A DNA stretch of 64,000 bases, from NCBI GenBank assembly GCA_036346225.1, contig JARFIW010000108.1, positions 310,001-374,000 of the forward strand, written 5' to 3'. Below the pieces are notes generated by a model. That model did not search any database, was not told where the DNA came from, and was given only the letters and a program-made list of their open reading frames with translations. Numbering within the stretch: position 1 is the stretch's first letter; every line of letters starts with the position of its first letter. The DNA is from Platerodrilus igneus. Its lineage: Eukaryota; Arthropoda; Insecta; Coleoptera; Lycidae. Made by a program: the position numbers and the translations under genes. Shown in pieces: positions 34,861-48,581 of the stretch.

Positions 34861-37800
34861 ACTTAAGCTGTAAACTGTTCTATATTCTTTGTATGAAAGA
34901 AAATGTTTTGAACGCATAAATGTTTCTCGAGGTTTCCGTTTCATTTCGTTTTGTAAATTTCACAGTAAAATTCCCGTTGAGTTAGCGAGGCACACAAATA
35001 GAAAAAGAAGCTACATTGCATCCTTATGAACAAAATATAATCTTTCCCAACTCAAAGACTGTGTCACAGCACCCTTCAAAAACTAGATGTAAAATAAACT
35101 TACAGTTTAAATGACTTCGTGCTAGCTCTTTGCCGGTAGATCTGAAACATAAATCTTCTACTAAATTTGTAGGGTTCCCAGGTCGTTCGTTCTCTAAATG
35201 AAAGGTAAATGCGTATTAATAAAATTTTTACTGAGCGTCAAATATGTACAAAAGAATGAAATGTTGTGTTTGTTAAATAAGTTACGGCATAGTTTAATAA
35301 TCTCGCGATTCTATATGTCACGTTTCATGAAGTACTATAATTGGTTTTTTCACACCAGGCTTCTAATTTATCTCACTTGAACATTTTGTCAAAGTACTGA
35401 AGTATTGTTTGTACATAAAAAATCTCATGCTAAATAATGTTAATGGCTTGTTCAATTCAGTGTAAAGTTCACCTTACAAACACATTATAAATCAATACTC
35501 AAAGTTTTTCAATAAGTTTACAATTTCCACAATAAAATATTGATGTTATTTAAATATAAAATAGACTAAATTTCTTACCTTTGTTTGTTGTGTGCGCAGC
35601 TATCAGCTGCTGTCCTTGATGCTCCTCGCTCAGCACAATGAAGCTTTAATTTGGATTATGTTCTGTTTAGCACCAGCATTTTGTCGTCAATGGTTTTCTC
35701 AAAGGCGTAGTATGAAAACTGTAGGATTTAAAATAGAACTAAACCATACGTGGAATTTAAATAATAATAAACCGAACTAAGAATAAAATCTGTACAATTT
35801 AAAATATAATTCTAACACAGTCGTAAAATTTAAATGGTGTTAACCCCGACGTAGAACCAAAATAGCATTTAGAACGTAGAACCAAAATTTAAATAAATAT
35901 GAGTTATAATAAATTCTTACCCTTACTTTTAATTAAACAGCTTTGTGTATAACGTTGATAACATTCTAGGTTCGTTTGCAAATTCATAACTTTTAATTAA
36001 GTTTCGCTAATTTTATTACTTTTATGCAAACTAGCGTGCTGATTGCTTATTTTCACAGAACAAAATCCCATTTTAGACGTTCTGTCCCTTATTTATATGA
36101 TTTTAATCGTGGGATTTGTGGAATATCTACTGCATTGAAACGTTTCCCAGCATGTGTGATATTTAAAATTACTTAACAAATTAGGAAATCTAATAAAGCA
36201 TTCAAATATATGTTGAATATCGTTTCTTATAAATTTTACCTTTATTGGTCTTATATTAGAATACGATCATAGCCGACTTACACTACACCTGATTAAAGAA
36301 ATTGCGGAATGCTTGAACTTTTGCCTTGGAAACCGATATTAAATGAAATGTGGGCACTTGCTTACTACTGATGTATTGCAATTGTGCAAATTTTTATTTG
36401 TTTATTTCATAGCGTTTATAAGAGCATTGTGTCCTATTACTCGTCAATAATCAGGTCAAAGATACAATACAGTGGTAATCACGTGTCCTTACAGAGGGCG
36501 CAATTGGTTTCACATGAATTGCAACCAAGGTTACTTAAATCGTGTATAAAATGAGCATAGGCCAAGTACAGTAGGATTTAGCTTACCTTGAGTCCTAAAT
36601 AATTAAGATATATCAAATTACGGAATCCTTGATTACGTCTTTGATCACGCAAAAGTCCTACTACGTATTGTTCGTCTGCATAAACAGAGCCGCAGGTCAA
36701 ATCCTCACCTATGTGCAAATTGTTTTAGCGGAGTTCATTACCTTCAACATTAATAAGGAAACACAGGTACTATTAGGTATATGAAAGGTAGAGGGATTAC
36801 AGATAGGAATACTCCATCACTCTGATTTATGAAGTACTATTCAGCAGTCTTCAAGGTAAGATAGTTGCGAACAGAATGAATCATGGCGTACGTTGTTCTT
36901 CCTAACTCTCTACCATTCCTTGAGCGTAGCGCGTTCTCATTGGTCAAAACGATATCTACTTTTTCTGGACACTTACACCGCTATAATTAATTCCCTGAGC
37001 AGTGCTGGGAACTCAAAACCGCGTATACTTATAAAAGCATTTTAAAAAACCCGAGGATATTGACACGATCTATTTTCTGCTGAATTGATATGTGTAATGC
37101 CGCTAGATGCTAAAACTATTTTACAAAACCATGTGCATCATACTTTAAATTAATGATATGAAATTCCCTATGATTACGTCGTATTAGTGTTCCTTTCTGC
37201 TGTTTGTTTTAGTTTTACTAGTGTCATTCGGTTCGCACGCTGTGTAGTGGTATTTTTTAGTCACGTATGCCAAACTGGTATTGGTTGGTATGACCTGTGT
37301 TGTGGTGTTACAACGTTGTGATGTGGTGATTGCAATCAAGTTTCTCGTCCAATGTCACACCTAAATATTTGCCTGTTTGTGCTCGTGTGATTAGTTAGTT
37401 TGTTACCCGCAATACTAGCGAACCAGTGAAAAAGAACGAAATCAGAACTAAACAAAGGAATGGGAGAGAAATGACCAGAAAACGAATGCCACTCCCGCGC
37501 TTAACACAGTCGGAGATTGGAGGATCTAACGAACGAAACGACGTTACCCACCAGCCAATTCACCTTTTTTTTCGAACATCTGTACCTATAAGAATAATTA
37601 AACACAAAAGGCACATAAAATATAACTCTATAAATAATTTCTAGGAATTTAGACAGCAAAAGAGAATTAAAATGTAAGGACAAACATCTGTAACCTTCTT
37701 ACATACTAATTATGTGTAGTAAGAATCACATCGAAGGGTGTTTTGGAAACAAAGGAACTATTCAAGTATACCCTTAAATAGTTCCGCATAATTTAGGATA

Positions 37801-40736
37801 ACGAACTAAGCGAATTTATCCACCGTAATTAATAATAATCTATATCGCCACAGCAAGCAATTAATACTAATCGTGTATACTTACTTACTAAATTGATGCA
37901 AATCGAATTTGTTCTAGCTAAAGCTACTGAAGCATACATGTACAAAATCACATATTTACATGTAAATGTACAGATAAAATTCCAAGTTGTTAGATAAATC
38001 TTTTAGGCTGTAGTGTTACTCTTAACATTGCTAGAATGTAGGTAAACTACATACCATTCAGGAGTAAAGCAAACAGCTGTCGGACATCATCATATAGTAT
38101 TCCTTCACGCAGGCTGTGAAGGGCATTGGTAGCTATAGCGGTTTCCATCTCATCCTATCTTGATCTACATACGGATACGGAAGCCAGATAAAATATGCTG
38201 TAACAATAACTTAAGTTTCTATGGTACAACGAAGCAAACCTTAGTTCTATGAATCGAAGAATATTGAGTATAAATTCGGGCTGAAAATATCAACATTTCT
38301 GTTAAAGGAATCTCTTCGTTCAATTACTTACCAGTCACGTAAAAGAAAAAGCACGTTTTTCATTATACGAATTTGCAATTCCCCTATTTAGCCGAGAAGA
38401 ATCAACGCTACCAGGCGCTAAATATGTAGTAAACTCGTTCAACCAATATAGTTATGAAGTTGTTTTCCGAAGAAAGAATCACGGAAATCCCATATATAAT
38501 AGAAATTAATTTGAGCAGTGTTTATCTTGCCAAGATAACACAGCTGTTTTATCTAATTACCATTAAACTAGCAACATTCAGGAAATTACTAGTTAGTAAA
38601 TATTACACGTCTAGATAAGGGACAAAAAGAATATAGAAAAGCGAACTCTTGAATTTAATAAAGGACTAGCACAATTGGCTGCTTAACTAAGCAGACTTGA
38701 AATCGTAGAAGTGTAGCAACCCGTAAATTAAAATAAGTAGAAACTGAAATAGTTTTTAAAGTAAGGAGACAGTAAATTTTCAAATACAAAATAGAACGTA
38801 TCATGTTGTGTATTAAAATGCATGGGTTGCGTTTAAAGGTTCCCTTGCTTACTGTATATGTAGTTGTGTCGATGCGCTTTTAAATTGTTAGCAGTCCAGT
38901 TGTATAGTTGGAATAATACGCTCGTTGCCGTCTTCGAGGGTCTGTTACCGGTAAAATGAGCGTTATATTATAAATTAGATTTGCCCTAAATGGGCGTGGA
39001 CCCCGCAACAATTTTAGGGGTGCGCCGGATAACTACAGTAATGCAAAAGTCTTATAAAATCCAAAGAAAAAATATTTAAAATGACCGAAATACAAACCAA
39101 CTACGTTACACTAATCAATTGCGCTGAAAGGCTTTTCTATTACCATAATTAAGGGGCGCCAAACGATTTTGTCTCAACAATCCCTTTGATATTAGCCTTA
39201 CATGGTAGACGGTTTTTCCGAATATGCCTCTTTTGCTTCTGGTTTTCTAAATTTATCACATTATACTTTGCCTTTTTCTAAAATACCGTCAAATTAAAGA
39301 AAATTGTGAAGTAAAATGCCTCTTTCAAATACGACTCCGCCACTGGGGTGACTGCATATCTTTTCACAATGACCTAATTTTTATCAAGTTCGTATATAAA
39401 TGTAAATAAATTCAACCTATATTTAACCTCTACTGACATTAAATAATTGCAATATAAATACAGATATACCTTCTTTAAAAGAAAAATCTAATTTCTTAAT
39501 ATCAAACTAGCCAGGTATTACTGAAAGATCATAAAAAACATTAGATCAGATCCATTTTTTCGATTTCCCGTTTCCAATATTGAAATGCATGACATTCTAA
39601 ATGCTATTTCTGGAAATGCCCTTAGTAACAATGCAGAAAAACAATTCTTTCTTTTTCGTTTCATATCCATTCAAAATACTAAATATTCATTTTTTGATTA
39701 ACATTAAATCCACCCCCACCCCCTCAATAAAGCTTACATTTAAAATCAATACGCACATATTTCTTGATCTTTTTAAATGTTACAATTAAATATAATTAAA
39801 ACTAGAAGCGTCGCAAATTTATAGTCCCACAAAATAATTACTTTTACGTTTAATTAAATTCCTATTACTTGAATACAATCCCCTGTATATTTAAAATTCA
39901 CACCTACATAATTATAAATTATAGACCTGAAAGCTCATATTTTACTCAGTGTTTAAATTCCAATTTCCCCTTCAAAACTTTCAAGGTGTTGAGAAATCTC
40001 CAGTATTTTAACTTTTCTTCTTTCCAGCTAACAGCTTCTTTACCACATCACAAAATCCAAATTATTAGATGGGTGAACTCTCCGGATCTTAACCCTTTTT
40101 AACCGGTCGTGAGGACGTTGATTCTACGAACTTGTGATTGAATCATACCTCACTCTTACAAACGTAGTTCACAAAAATAGGTCGCATGCCGCATGTTTTT
40201 TCTATGCGAAGACGTCGACATTTACATCTTGGAGCTGTTTCTATTCCGCTTTTAACTCCTTCCCCCCCCCACAAATACATTTTGATGTTTCTAAATAATG
40301 TTCTTGAACTTCATTTTCAACTGTAGTGCTTAGTTGTTATATTACATTTCTCCCTCTATACAAATTCGTTCTAACAATGTAACATTTTATCTATGCTGAA
40401 TAAAGCAGTTATTGTTACCTTACTTTGTATTATTGTTGTAGTATGGTACTGTTTTAATGTTCTTATTGTGCTACGTACCTAGACGTAGCCGGAGGAAAAG
40501 TAAATACCAGGCTAACTACAAAACGCGAAGAGTGAGGAGATTCACCTACATACCAAGAAAACAAAAAGAAAAGACACGTCGCCCGCGATTATCTATTAAC
40601 AAATAAAAATAAATAAAGGAGACTGTACAAACAAGCAAAAGCAATAAATTAAGCGTTACTATTTCAAAACAAACAATTATGTGATATGAACAATTTAGTA
40701 CTTTAGATACGAAGTGTGCATCTCGTATTTTACACA
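34861..40736. other. Gene-poor stretch, nothing assigned
   Basis: Almost 6 kb of AT-rich sequence. Short open frames (for example 35592-35780 and 37426-37644) have no recognisable domain. A TATA-like ACTTATAAAAGC at 37027-37038 is isolated. No repeat family or host exon could be supported. Confidence 0.45.
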
Positions 40737-40975
40737 AAATAAAATTAATCAGTAGTAAATAAACATGTGATAGCTTTTGTCAAGCGTTTTGTTGTTAAAA
40801 TTGCACCTAATACTTTTTGTAAAATAAATTAATCAGTAGAAAAGAATTAACGTGTGAGAGCTTTTGTCCAACATTCTTTTAAATTGTACATAATACCGTT
40901 TGTAAAATAAACCAATCAGTACAAAAGAATAAGCGTGTGTCTGTCAAACATTTTTAATAATGGTACTTCACACCT
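40737..40975. repeat. Tandem repeat, ~84-bp unit, three copies
   Basis: AAAATAAATTAATCAGTA and the following AACGTGTGAGAGCTTTTGTC recur starting near 40737, 40820 and 40904 with moderate divergence. The spacing is 83-84 bp. Confidence 0.8.
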
Positions 40976-42140
40976 GTAGAGCGATAATATCGATTTGCAG
41001 CAACAAACAATAGTCCTACAGTGTCACGTTTCTTATCACGTAACTACACCAAACGCTGATGCGGAATATGCTATTGATACACACAAAAGAAAACAAGTTG
41101 TATACCTGTATGTGGCTGGATACTTAGCTTGCAATCCGTTGGGAGTGAGTCAGCACAGCAACGCCATGTTAGTCAGGATCCATTCACCCTGCCACCGTAA
41201 CTGCCGCAGCGGTCTGCAGACAAAAGCAGTTGGTCGACGACAATGAACAGTTGGGCCTACATAAAGAAAGAACCCATTTGGGCCCCAGCTAAGAGCAATA
41301 CACGCAAGATACCTTTTACTTGTCGAACAAAGAAATGTGCATTACTTTTGAAGTACTGTGACGAATAATGTAGAAAATATTTCAACGCAAAGCTGCAGAA
41401 TCAAATTAAATATTGGTTCAAATAACACGAGTTCGAACTGCAATCCTTGCGTTTTCGAAGCACGATTAGCAAAACTGGAAAACACGCTATCAAAGAATAG
41501 TAGGATCTATCATTTCGACAAGTCTTTAAATGGGAAACACCAGAGAAAGCAATTATACGTCATCGGAATGTTCAACAAATTACCGGATACCTAAAACAAA
41601 GTCTTGACTATTTAATTTATCGAATAAATTTTCGTTTTAAAAGCAAAGTGGATTTGAGTTAAAATTATGTTAAGCTCGCTTATACTGAACAGCTACACTA
41701 TATAGGGTATTGTTGGAGAATTTAAGAATAGAAAGGGAATTTATGTAAATGAAATAACCAAATACCGGATACGGTTTTACTGCCGGAAATGAACGTAACA
41801 GGTGGCCGAGACGGACAATATCTGTCTATTGTAAATTTTATCTTTTCATGTTTTGTAATATTAATGTTTCATTTGCGGTTTTAAATTAAGTCATCGTCCT
41901 GGATTATTACGTTTACAATGTATTTAAAAGGAATACTGTTATACTTTATTTTCTTAATTACCTTTATAGAAACAAAATTTGAAATACCAGACATAATTAA
42001 GATTCGTGAAATCTACTGTACAGAATGCGTCCATATTTGATCCGTTCATCTAAATTTAATGTTTACATCTTATAATCTGATTTATACTTAACGTAACGTG
42101 AACGCGTTACAAGTCTACTTCCACTACGATCAAGATATTG
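40976..42140. other. Gene-free stretch
   Basis: Open frames at 40995-41246 (83 codons) and 41358-41594 (78 codons) show no domain that I recognise. A GGTGGCCGAGACGG box at 41801-41814 resembles the upstream box of the long-LTR units, without a TATA box close by. Confidence 0.4.
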
Positions 42141-42541
42141 TTAGCTTAGGATATGACACACGACACCTCCGTGGCTTTTCAGGATCTGAGGCAGTTCTCG
42201 ACCATAATATCGAAAGAACGGACCGCACACGGAACCCTGTAGGCAACCCTTGGTTATTCTGACGGTGATACTGTAGATATTTGATCCGGTAGTTCGTAAT
42301 GTCGTGTACATGATCTGGCAGTAGCTCATAAACACCGGATACAGTTGTTACGGAAATTTAGGTTCTGTAAACGAACAAACAGCGATGGCCAACATAGGCT
42401 GTTGAAGGCGCCCTCGATGTCTACCATGGCGAGCGTCACGTATTTGTGGGTTACTTCCGTCAGGGTGTTTGTCGTGACTTTTTTGCGGGTTCTGTCTCGA
42501 CGCATTGCACATTCCTTTAACATAACCTCAAAGAATTTCAT
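42141..42541 (-). pseudogene. R1-type non-LTR reverse transcriptase fragment
   Basis: On the minus strand, 42541-42326 reads through VTLAMVDIEGAFNSLCWPSL, the DIxGAFD palm motif of R1/Jockey-type LINE transcriptases (the usual D after F is N here). After a frameshift, 42335-42141 contains KGCLQGSVCGP, the conserved CPQGSVLGP block downstream of it. The two motifs lie in the expected order and spacing. The YxDD box and both ends are missing, so this is a short dead relic. Confidence 0.75.
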
Positions 42542-45500
42542 TCAGAATAAAAAGCGTATTTATACGAGCTTCCAATTATAAGCTTCGGCGAATTAAAAAT
42601 TTAGTACTTCTTGCAAGAATGGAAAAAATTTGTGATTTTTGTAAGGGTTTGCTGGATATTTCTGAAATGACAATACGCTCAAGCTTCATGGTCATTTTGG
42701 AAACTTTACTATTTGACATCTTCGAATTTCGTTGTGTAAATACGTGTGATTGACACTCCGACGAACCTTGGCCATTTTGTAAGATTGCCTGTTAAAATTA
42801 TATCTCACCTTGTACCTTTTTTTACAAGCTGCATGATGCACTTAAGCCGTAAAGCCGACCTGTCATTAAAATATACCCTGCTGTGTAAATCATGTTGGTA
42901 TTATGTAAACGAATAGCGAACAGGTTTCTTCTTTGTGTGGAATTAGGCGCCGCAGTCTGGGAACTTCTAACAAGATAAATCGAATCTCTTTCTCGCCCTT
43001 TTTATACCGCCTACTATTTATGGTTAACACGGCATTTAAGCGTCAGATAGAATATTAGAGATCGCATTAAAATAAACGGACTTCTTAATTACAGAAATTG
43101 GGTACGTTCTTAAACTGGATGGTGAAAACAGTATTGAAGTTGGAGGGCGCTGTAGTGATATTTTAACGACGTAATTAGAATATTTAATTATTGTAGTTCG
43201 TTTAGTTTCTTGAATTAGAATTGCTGTTGCTAACAAACTACACTGACGAGCTTACAAAGCGCGGTCTCTCAATTGTTTTTAAAAATATTACCAATTCGTT
43301 AACTGATGTATATCTATGGAGGTAGTGACTATTCAAATCTCCTGCACCATCTGCAGCGGAGGTCTATGTACAAGATAAATAAATAGGCATTCTACTTTAC
43401 TGCCCAGAACGCTATCACATCTCCACTCGCAATAAAAAGTCGAGTTTCATTAGTAGACGACATTCAGGCGAGCGCTGACACCCAACCGCACTCGTCTTAA
43501 CAGAAAGTCACAATGTTAGGAAAAAGTCCTTAGTTTACACTAAAAGGAATTTAATGCGTCAAAGTGACCCGTAAAAGAAGTGTGTTGTTATAAATAGCTG
43601 TGTACAAACCCCATGACCTTACTTAATTAATATCTTGTTACGTACCGTGCCTGCACGTGAATATATTTATTTTTACTTAATTAAATCTTACATTTATTAT
43701 TACTTTTACGGTTATTTGAGTATGTATTAACAATTTCGATCTATTAAAATTTCCGCTTTGTTTGTCTTACACGGCATTATTGAGATGTTACACTTTATAT
43801 AATTTTATGCGAAAAGTTAGGCAACTCCTTACTCTACGACCGGTTCTCCGGGAGTCGTTGACCAAATTTCTAGAGTGTGGAGAGTAGTTTCGTTTGTAAG
43901 AAAAACAACCTAAGTTGGTTGTAGGAATTATCGCAGAACTGTTGGTTTGTTTGTGGAAAATTAGAAATATTTTATCTGGTTTAATAAGGAAAAGTATAAT
44001 TTGTGTAAGGTTTAGTGAAACAATGAAGGAAAATCGTAAAAATCATGACACTATTGGTTCCGTTTTTCCTACTACACCCTTGACAGATTTATTAGTATTC
44101 TAAATTTATATAGGTCCTCATTTTTGTTTACAATTCAGAATTATTATACTTTGAACTAGGCAAGTGTAATAGCTAGACACTTTTTGGATGGAGATATATA
44201 AATGCTCGCGTTGATATATTCCGATTCAGTCAAGTGGATAATCCCATATATTCGAATTAATAGTTTGACGTGCCATGTGTTTCAAGAGACGCCGACTACA
44301 AAAAGCTGCTGTGAACCAACCGTGACTTATCAGAACGCTGTGATAAGCTTGAGGCAAGAACGTCATTGTAAACTCTAAAGCTTGCTGTTTCTTCTCTGGA
44401 TCGTTTTGCTGAATTTTCTCATGAAAAATTGGGTCTGGATTTTTTTCTGTAAGTTTATAAGGTTGCTACAGTGAAAGTGAAGTTACTTCGCCCCAGTCGT
44501 CGGAAATGTTACAGTGACAGCTGTTATTAGTTGAGTATTTACTAGATAATAGATTAGCATTGATTGTCTTATAAATTTTGTTTATATAAGTTTAAAGTTG
44601 CACAATTGTTTAGGTGACCTTTTTTTTACTAATAATATTTTTTTCAGACACAAGAAGGAATGTATTTTGCCCTGTAACAGTTCTTATTGATTGTTTAACT
44701 AAGTGACTTTTCTTGTTCTATTAATTTTTTAAAGAAAAAAAGTGTTAGCAACCAAGCGACCGAGAACAACCCTTAATGTTTTTTTGCTAATTCTTATTTT
44801 AGGTTAAAAATTTAATTGAGGTAGTTGTAGTTTGTAGATCTTCCGGGATGTTCTAGATAATTTTTTTTTAAGTTGGTTTTCCTTTTTATAACATGTTGTT
44901 TTCTTAAGGTTTCCTTTTCTTTCTGTGTGATCCACTCCACTACGACTTTCCAGCTAGCACGGTCTTCTTTGGATTTCCCTTGATTTTTTTGCGGTACCGA
45001 CTTACCGTTCCCTTGCTTACAGTACTTTCTTTTCTCTTGTCCGCAACAATTACCGTAACAATCCAAAGCTTATTCGTGCAAATTTTTAATTACGAATAAT
45101 AAAATAAACAAAGCTTACATTAGCCTCCGGCGTTGTGCTCTTTTTATAGGGGATCGTTGGTTCCGTTTTCCTAAATTTGTTATCATATGGTTTTCTGCAT
45201 CTTCGTTGTAGCGCCCTAAAGGAAAGGTAGGAACGTCTAATCGGGGGCACTGCATTGAAAAAAGCGCGGTAACGCAACTCTCGATAAGCCCAGTTGCATT
45301 CGCGAGGAACGGTACTAAAATGTCCACCTAATTCCCGGCAGAATTTGGTCCGAGGTCCAATAAAGATTTCTTATAATTTTCCCGAGAACGATAAAAATTT
45401 CCGAGACGATATCTTAACGTATTTATAGTAAATCAATCTAATACTACAATGTAATTACTGGTTTATAACCCACTTAAGGTTGGATCCAGGAAACAGAGAA

Positions 45501-45768
45501 ATTACTAGATACGGTAATCGAAAAAAGAATGTTACGGGTTAATTCACTTAACACGCAACAATGTATAAACAATATGTTTAGACCACTGATTAATAATAAA
45601 AATTATGCAATAGTGATTCATACAACTCATAATCTGCAAGTTCATTATAAATAGTTCTCTTTAGTTTCCTCACTTCGAATCATTAGGATTTCTTTTGGGT
45701 CATTGCACTCGCTGACTCCTTTTACTTTCAGGAGTGAGTATTACCACTTCTTGAAGTAGCAGCTGCTT
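42542..45768. other. Gene-poor stretch, nothing assigned
   Basis: Minus-strand frames at 44812-45066 (lysine-rich, 84 codons) and 45115-45327 (70 codons) are the longest, but I recognise no domain. A TGTTACGTACCG at 43637 resembles an LTR start without a matching end. Confidence 0.4.
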
Positions 45769-45978
45769 TTATCCTTTCATGCATGCTTCTGATAAGCTAT
45801 GAAATCTCGTGAGAAATGTATCCCATTTCTTCTGTAAAGCTCCTGTTGAACCTGTGATGACACTGACATTGACATATTCTTTTTCCCAAAGTGGTCGATG
45901 GGATTCAAAACCAGACTTCGAGAAGGCAGGAATTCCTACTTCTAGATATTGCTGTACGTCTCTGCCCATATAATACAA
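45769..45978 (-). pseudogene. Possible LINE-derived C-terminal fragment
   Basis: The minus strand reads YVNVSVITGSTGALQKKWDTFL, which recalls the VIPVVIGATGAL... segment that follows the reverse transcriptase in several insect LINEs. It directly adjoins the 3' LTR of the Ty3/Gypsy element. The call rests on this one motif. Confidence 0.3.
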
Positions 45979-45984
45979 GCATTA

Positions 45985-46503
45985 TCAACGATGAAATTCT
46001 AAAGCTCTCGCAACAATTTATTTTCAGCTAATCGCTAACGGTACAAATACTAACTTCTAAAAACTACCATGCTATTTTCTTAATTACTTACTATTGAGGC
46101 ACTATAATTAACTACTTAAACACTAATTACTAATTTTAATCGTTCACTACAGTAATTTATATCACATAGTGCAATTTATATAAGCAGTAATTTAAATCAC
46201 ATGTAGTACTACTCTATTTCATACCTCGACTTTGAAATCTTTAAATTAGAACTCAGATTGTAATTAAAACTTCAATTACAACTGAACTTCAAGTGCACTA
46301 GTTATTTCGAGAACATCCCGAAATTATCCAAATAACAATCTCGAGAGCTCTTATTGTATGGGTAACAATTATCTTATAACCTATCAATCAAGACCATCTA
46401 ATGATCTCGTGCCGCAGGGCTTATCAATCAACTTTTGTGTATACACGCCCTCCTTACATTCCGATGTGTTATTCTGGTCAAATGTAAACTAAACGGCGCT
46501 ACA
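45985..46503 (-). repeat. 3' LTR of the Ty3/Gypsy element
   Basis: On the minus strand it begins TGTAGCGCCGTTTAG at 46503 and runs to about 45985 (ATTTCATCGTTGA). It aligns along its length with 52655-53210, with many substitutions. The divergence from its partner indicates an old or recombined pair. Confidence 0.8.
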
Positions 46504-46709
46504 TTGCACCTTTGTAAACCTGTTCTGTTCCAGAACACTTTGAGACCCCTTTGTTGGAAGTCCCTGTAGAGATAAGGATAGTAGAAACCATTTCTGCAGT
46601 TCCCATGTTGATAGAAATAACAATGAACACTTTATAGCAGACACCCTACCATTTGGACTGCACACCAAAATTTTGACCCTATTTTCTGGAACACTACCTC
46701 CAGCTTATT

Positions 46710-47043
46710 TCATCTCCTGTCCAATTCATCGTGCCCACCACCGATCTTGGTTATGACCAACTTCTTGTCTTCAAATTTGATCATCTGGTCCTTGAGGTTT
46801 ACTAACGCCTTCCACAAATTCTGATGATAATCTGGTTTTCCAGAAGGCTGTTGCTTAGTCACCAGGTACCAGACGTTACGATGTCGGTCCTTTATGTGTA
46901 TGGCTTTTCCAACCTCTGGTTGTTGTCGGCAAAGTTCATCCCGATCACAAAATTCATTTTTAAATACCCGGGCAAATTGTCGGAACATATCGGGGTCCGC
47001 TGTTGCACAATGTTCCAGGGAGTATTCCGATGGAACTTCGAAT
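46710..47043 (-). pseudogene. Macro (ADP-ribose-binding) domain at the end of pol
   Basis: The minus strand reads FRVTEEIHGD, then after a frameshift VPSEYSLEHCATADPDMFR, VGKAIHIKD, VWYLVTKQ and LVITKIGGGHDELD. This follows the macro-domain order: GDLF..., SLAHCVAAD, then YLVTK, then the KIGCGLD-type loop. Macro domains bind or hydrolyse ADP-ribose. I know of such domains in some insect Ty3/Gypsy-type polyproteins. Here it follows the integrase C-terminus, as in the second, partial copy at 50770-51040. The usual GRGIA loop is changed, and the domain is frameshifted. Confidence 0.7.
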
Positions 47044-47114
47044 GATCACCATGAATCTCTTCCGTAACCCTAAATCCGGCTTTACCTGTGCGGCTGTACA
47101 GAGATATGTACCAA

Positions 47115-47448
47115 TTATATCTCGGTTAGATTTTCGTTGATCCTCACGAGTATAACTGTTTGTTCATTGTATAGCCAGATGCGGTCGCCCTCTTGAAATC
47201 CAAACTCCTGCGCCCTTATGTCATATTTGGCCGTAATTCGATCACTTGCGATCTGATAATTTCCTAACATTACCATGGATGTCATGCATCTTGCGCTTGA
47301 GCTTATCGATGCAGTTCTCGCCGACGATGTCATCTCCGGGCTTACACTCAAACTCATGATCACATGGTAGACGTATCTCACGTTCCAGCATAGCGCATGC
47401 AGGTGTCTGTCCAGTGCTCTCATGAAGCGAAGACCGATAGGTCAACAA
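47115..47448 (-). pseudogene. Integrase C-terminal region (pol, copy 1)
   Basis: Minus-strand frames include YRSSLHESTGQTPA, the HESTG.TPA motif after the integrase catalytic core, and FQEGDRIWLYN, the beginning of the small C-terminal domain. The two lie in different frames, showing a frameshift near 47300. Confidence 0.75.
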
Positions 47449-48005
47449 AAGTAGATGTAAATATTGGTCCCAGTCTTTCTGATGTTATTCGTGTCTTTCT
47501 CATCCCCAACACCCGTCAAACTTCTTGAAATAACACCCACTCAAAATTTCTGCCGTGATCGGTGTGCAATTTCATAAAAACTCCAAAACGGCAGAACAGT
47601 TCCTCTACCAGCACGTCAACGACGGTTTGGTATTGCATACGCTTCGGTCCACTTCGTAAAATAGTCCAAGGCTACCAATATGTACTTATTCCCGGAGACT
47701 GTCTGAGGGTGTGCACCGGCATTATCGATTGCCACTCTCTTAAAAGGGCTTCCTACGCTGTATTACCTCATTGAAGCTTTACGGTTCCCCATTCGTTCAC
47801 ACAGCTGACACTTGTGGTACCACGCTTTAACATCATACTTGCAGACTACCCAATAAAATCTTGCTCGGACCTTTTCTAGAGTTTTCTTAATTCCAAAATG
47901 TCCTTTCGAGGTTCTATTATGTAGATGTCTTAAAACCACCTCCGACACCCGACTTATAGGAACCATCGCTTCAAGCGTACTCACGGATCCGTCTCCATTC
48001 TCCAA
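47449..48005 (-). pseudogene. Integrase zinc-binding and catalytic core (pol)
   Basis: On the minus strand 48005-47763 gives VLRHLHN...GHFGIKKTLEKV...YHKCQLCERM, an HHCC zinc-binding domain with both histidines and both cysteines. From 47760 down, with frame changes, the core is seen as AIDNAG, SGNKYILVALDYFTKW (first two catalytic Asp regions) and scattered later blocks. The catalytic part carries stops. Confidence 0.75.
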
Positions 48006-48239
48006 GGATCACACCAAGATCACATTTTTATACCTTCAAGGAATCCCATTGTACCCAGTACATCTTCAGGGTGCTACTCAACGTACTAATATCCTTTCAA
48101 GATGGGCGTTTTCCTCTGGCTTTCAAACCCAGAATGACACCTAGGTCTTTATCATTATCTTGTTCGGTTTGCAGCTGTAGAGGATGCTAATCCTCATTGA
48201 TCACAGTAGTCCGATCAAACACATCATTCTTCTTATCTA

Positions 48240-48581
48240 ACCGTGCGCTTAGCTTGAATCTCTGGGGCGAGGTCGATTTGAAAGTGTACTTGCATTACGA
48301 TGACTGGAACCAGTACGATGTTCCGTGCCGATGTCATACTACTGCAGCCTTTCTATCCATCTGGCGACTTGGCCTTTCGTGTTTCTTATACTGTAATAGC
48401 CGCTTTAAAGTGGCGTGGTTAGTTTTCTCCTGAAATTTTCTTTATTAGAGGTACTTATAAAAGTGTTCACCGGATTTCACCACAGTCAATAGTTCCCTTC
48501 TTGTAACGCAATAATTCCATTTCGGTATCGAAAGCACCTTTGTAAAGTAACTGGTGACTCTTTTGTCCACAAATGCATTAG
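48240..48581 (-). pseudogene. RNase H domain (pol)
   Basis: Minus-strand reading shows WNYCVTRRELLTVVK and HATLKRLLQYK, matching the NYC.TRRELLAVV and DHAALRWLL blocks of Ty3/Gypsy RNase H. It lies between the transcriptase connection region and integrase, as expected. Stop codons interrupt it. Confidence 0.7.
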
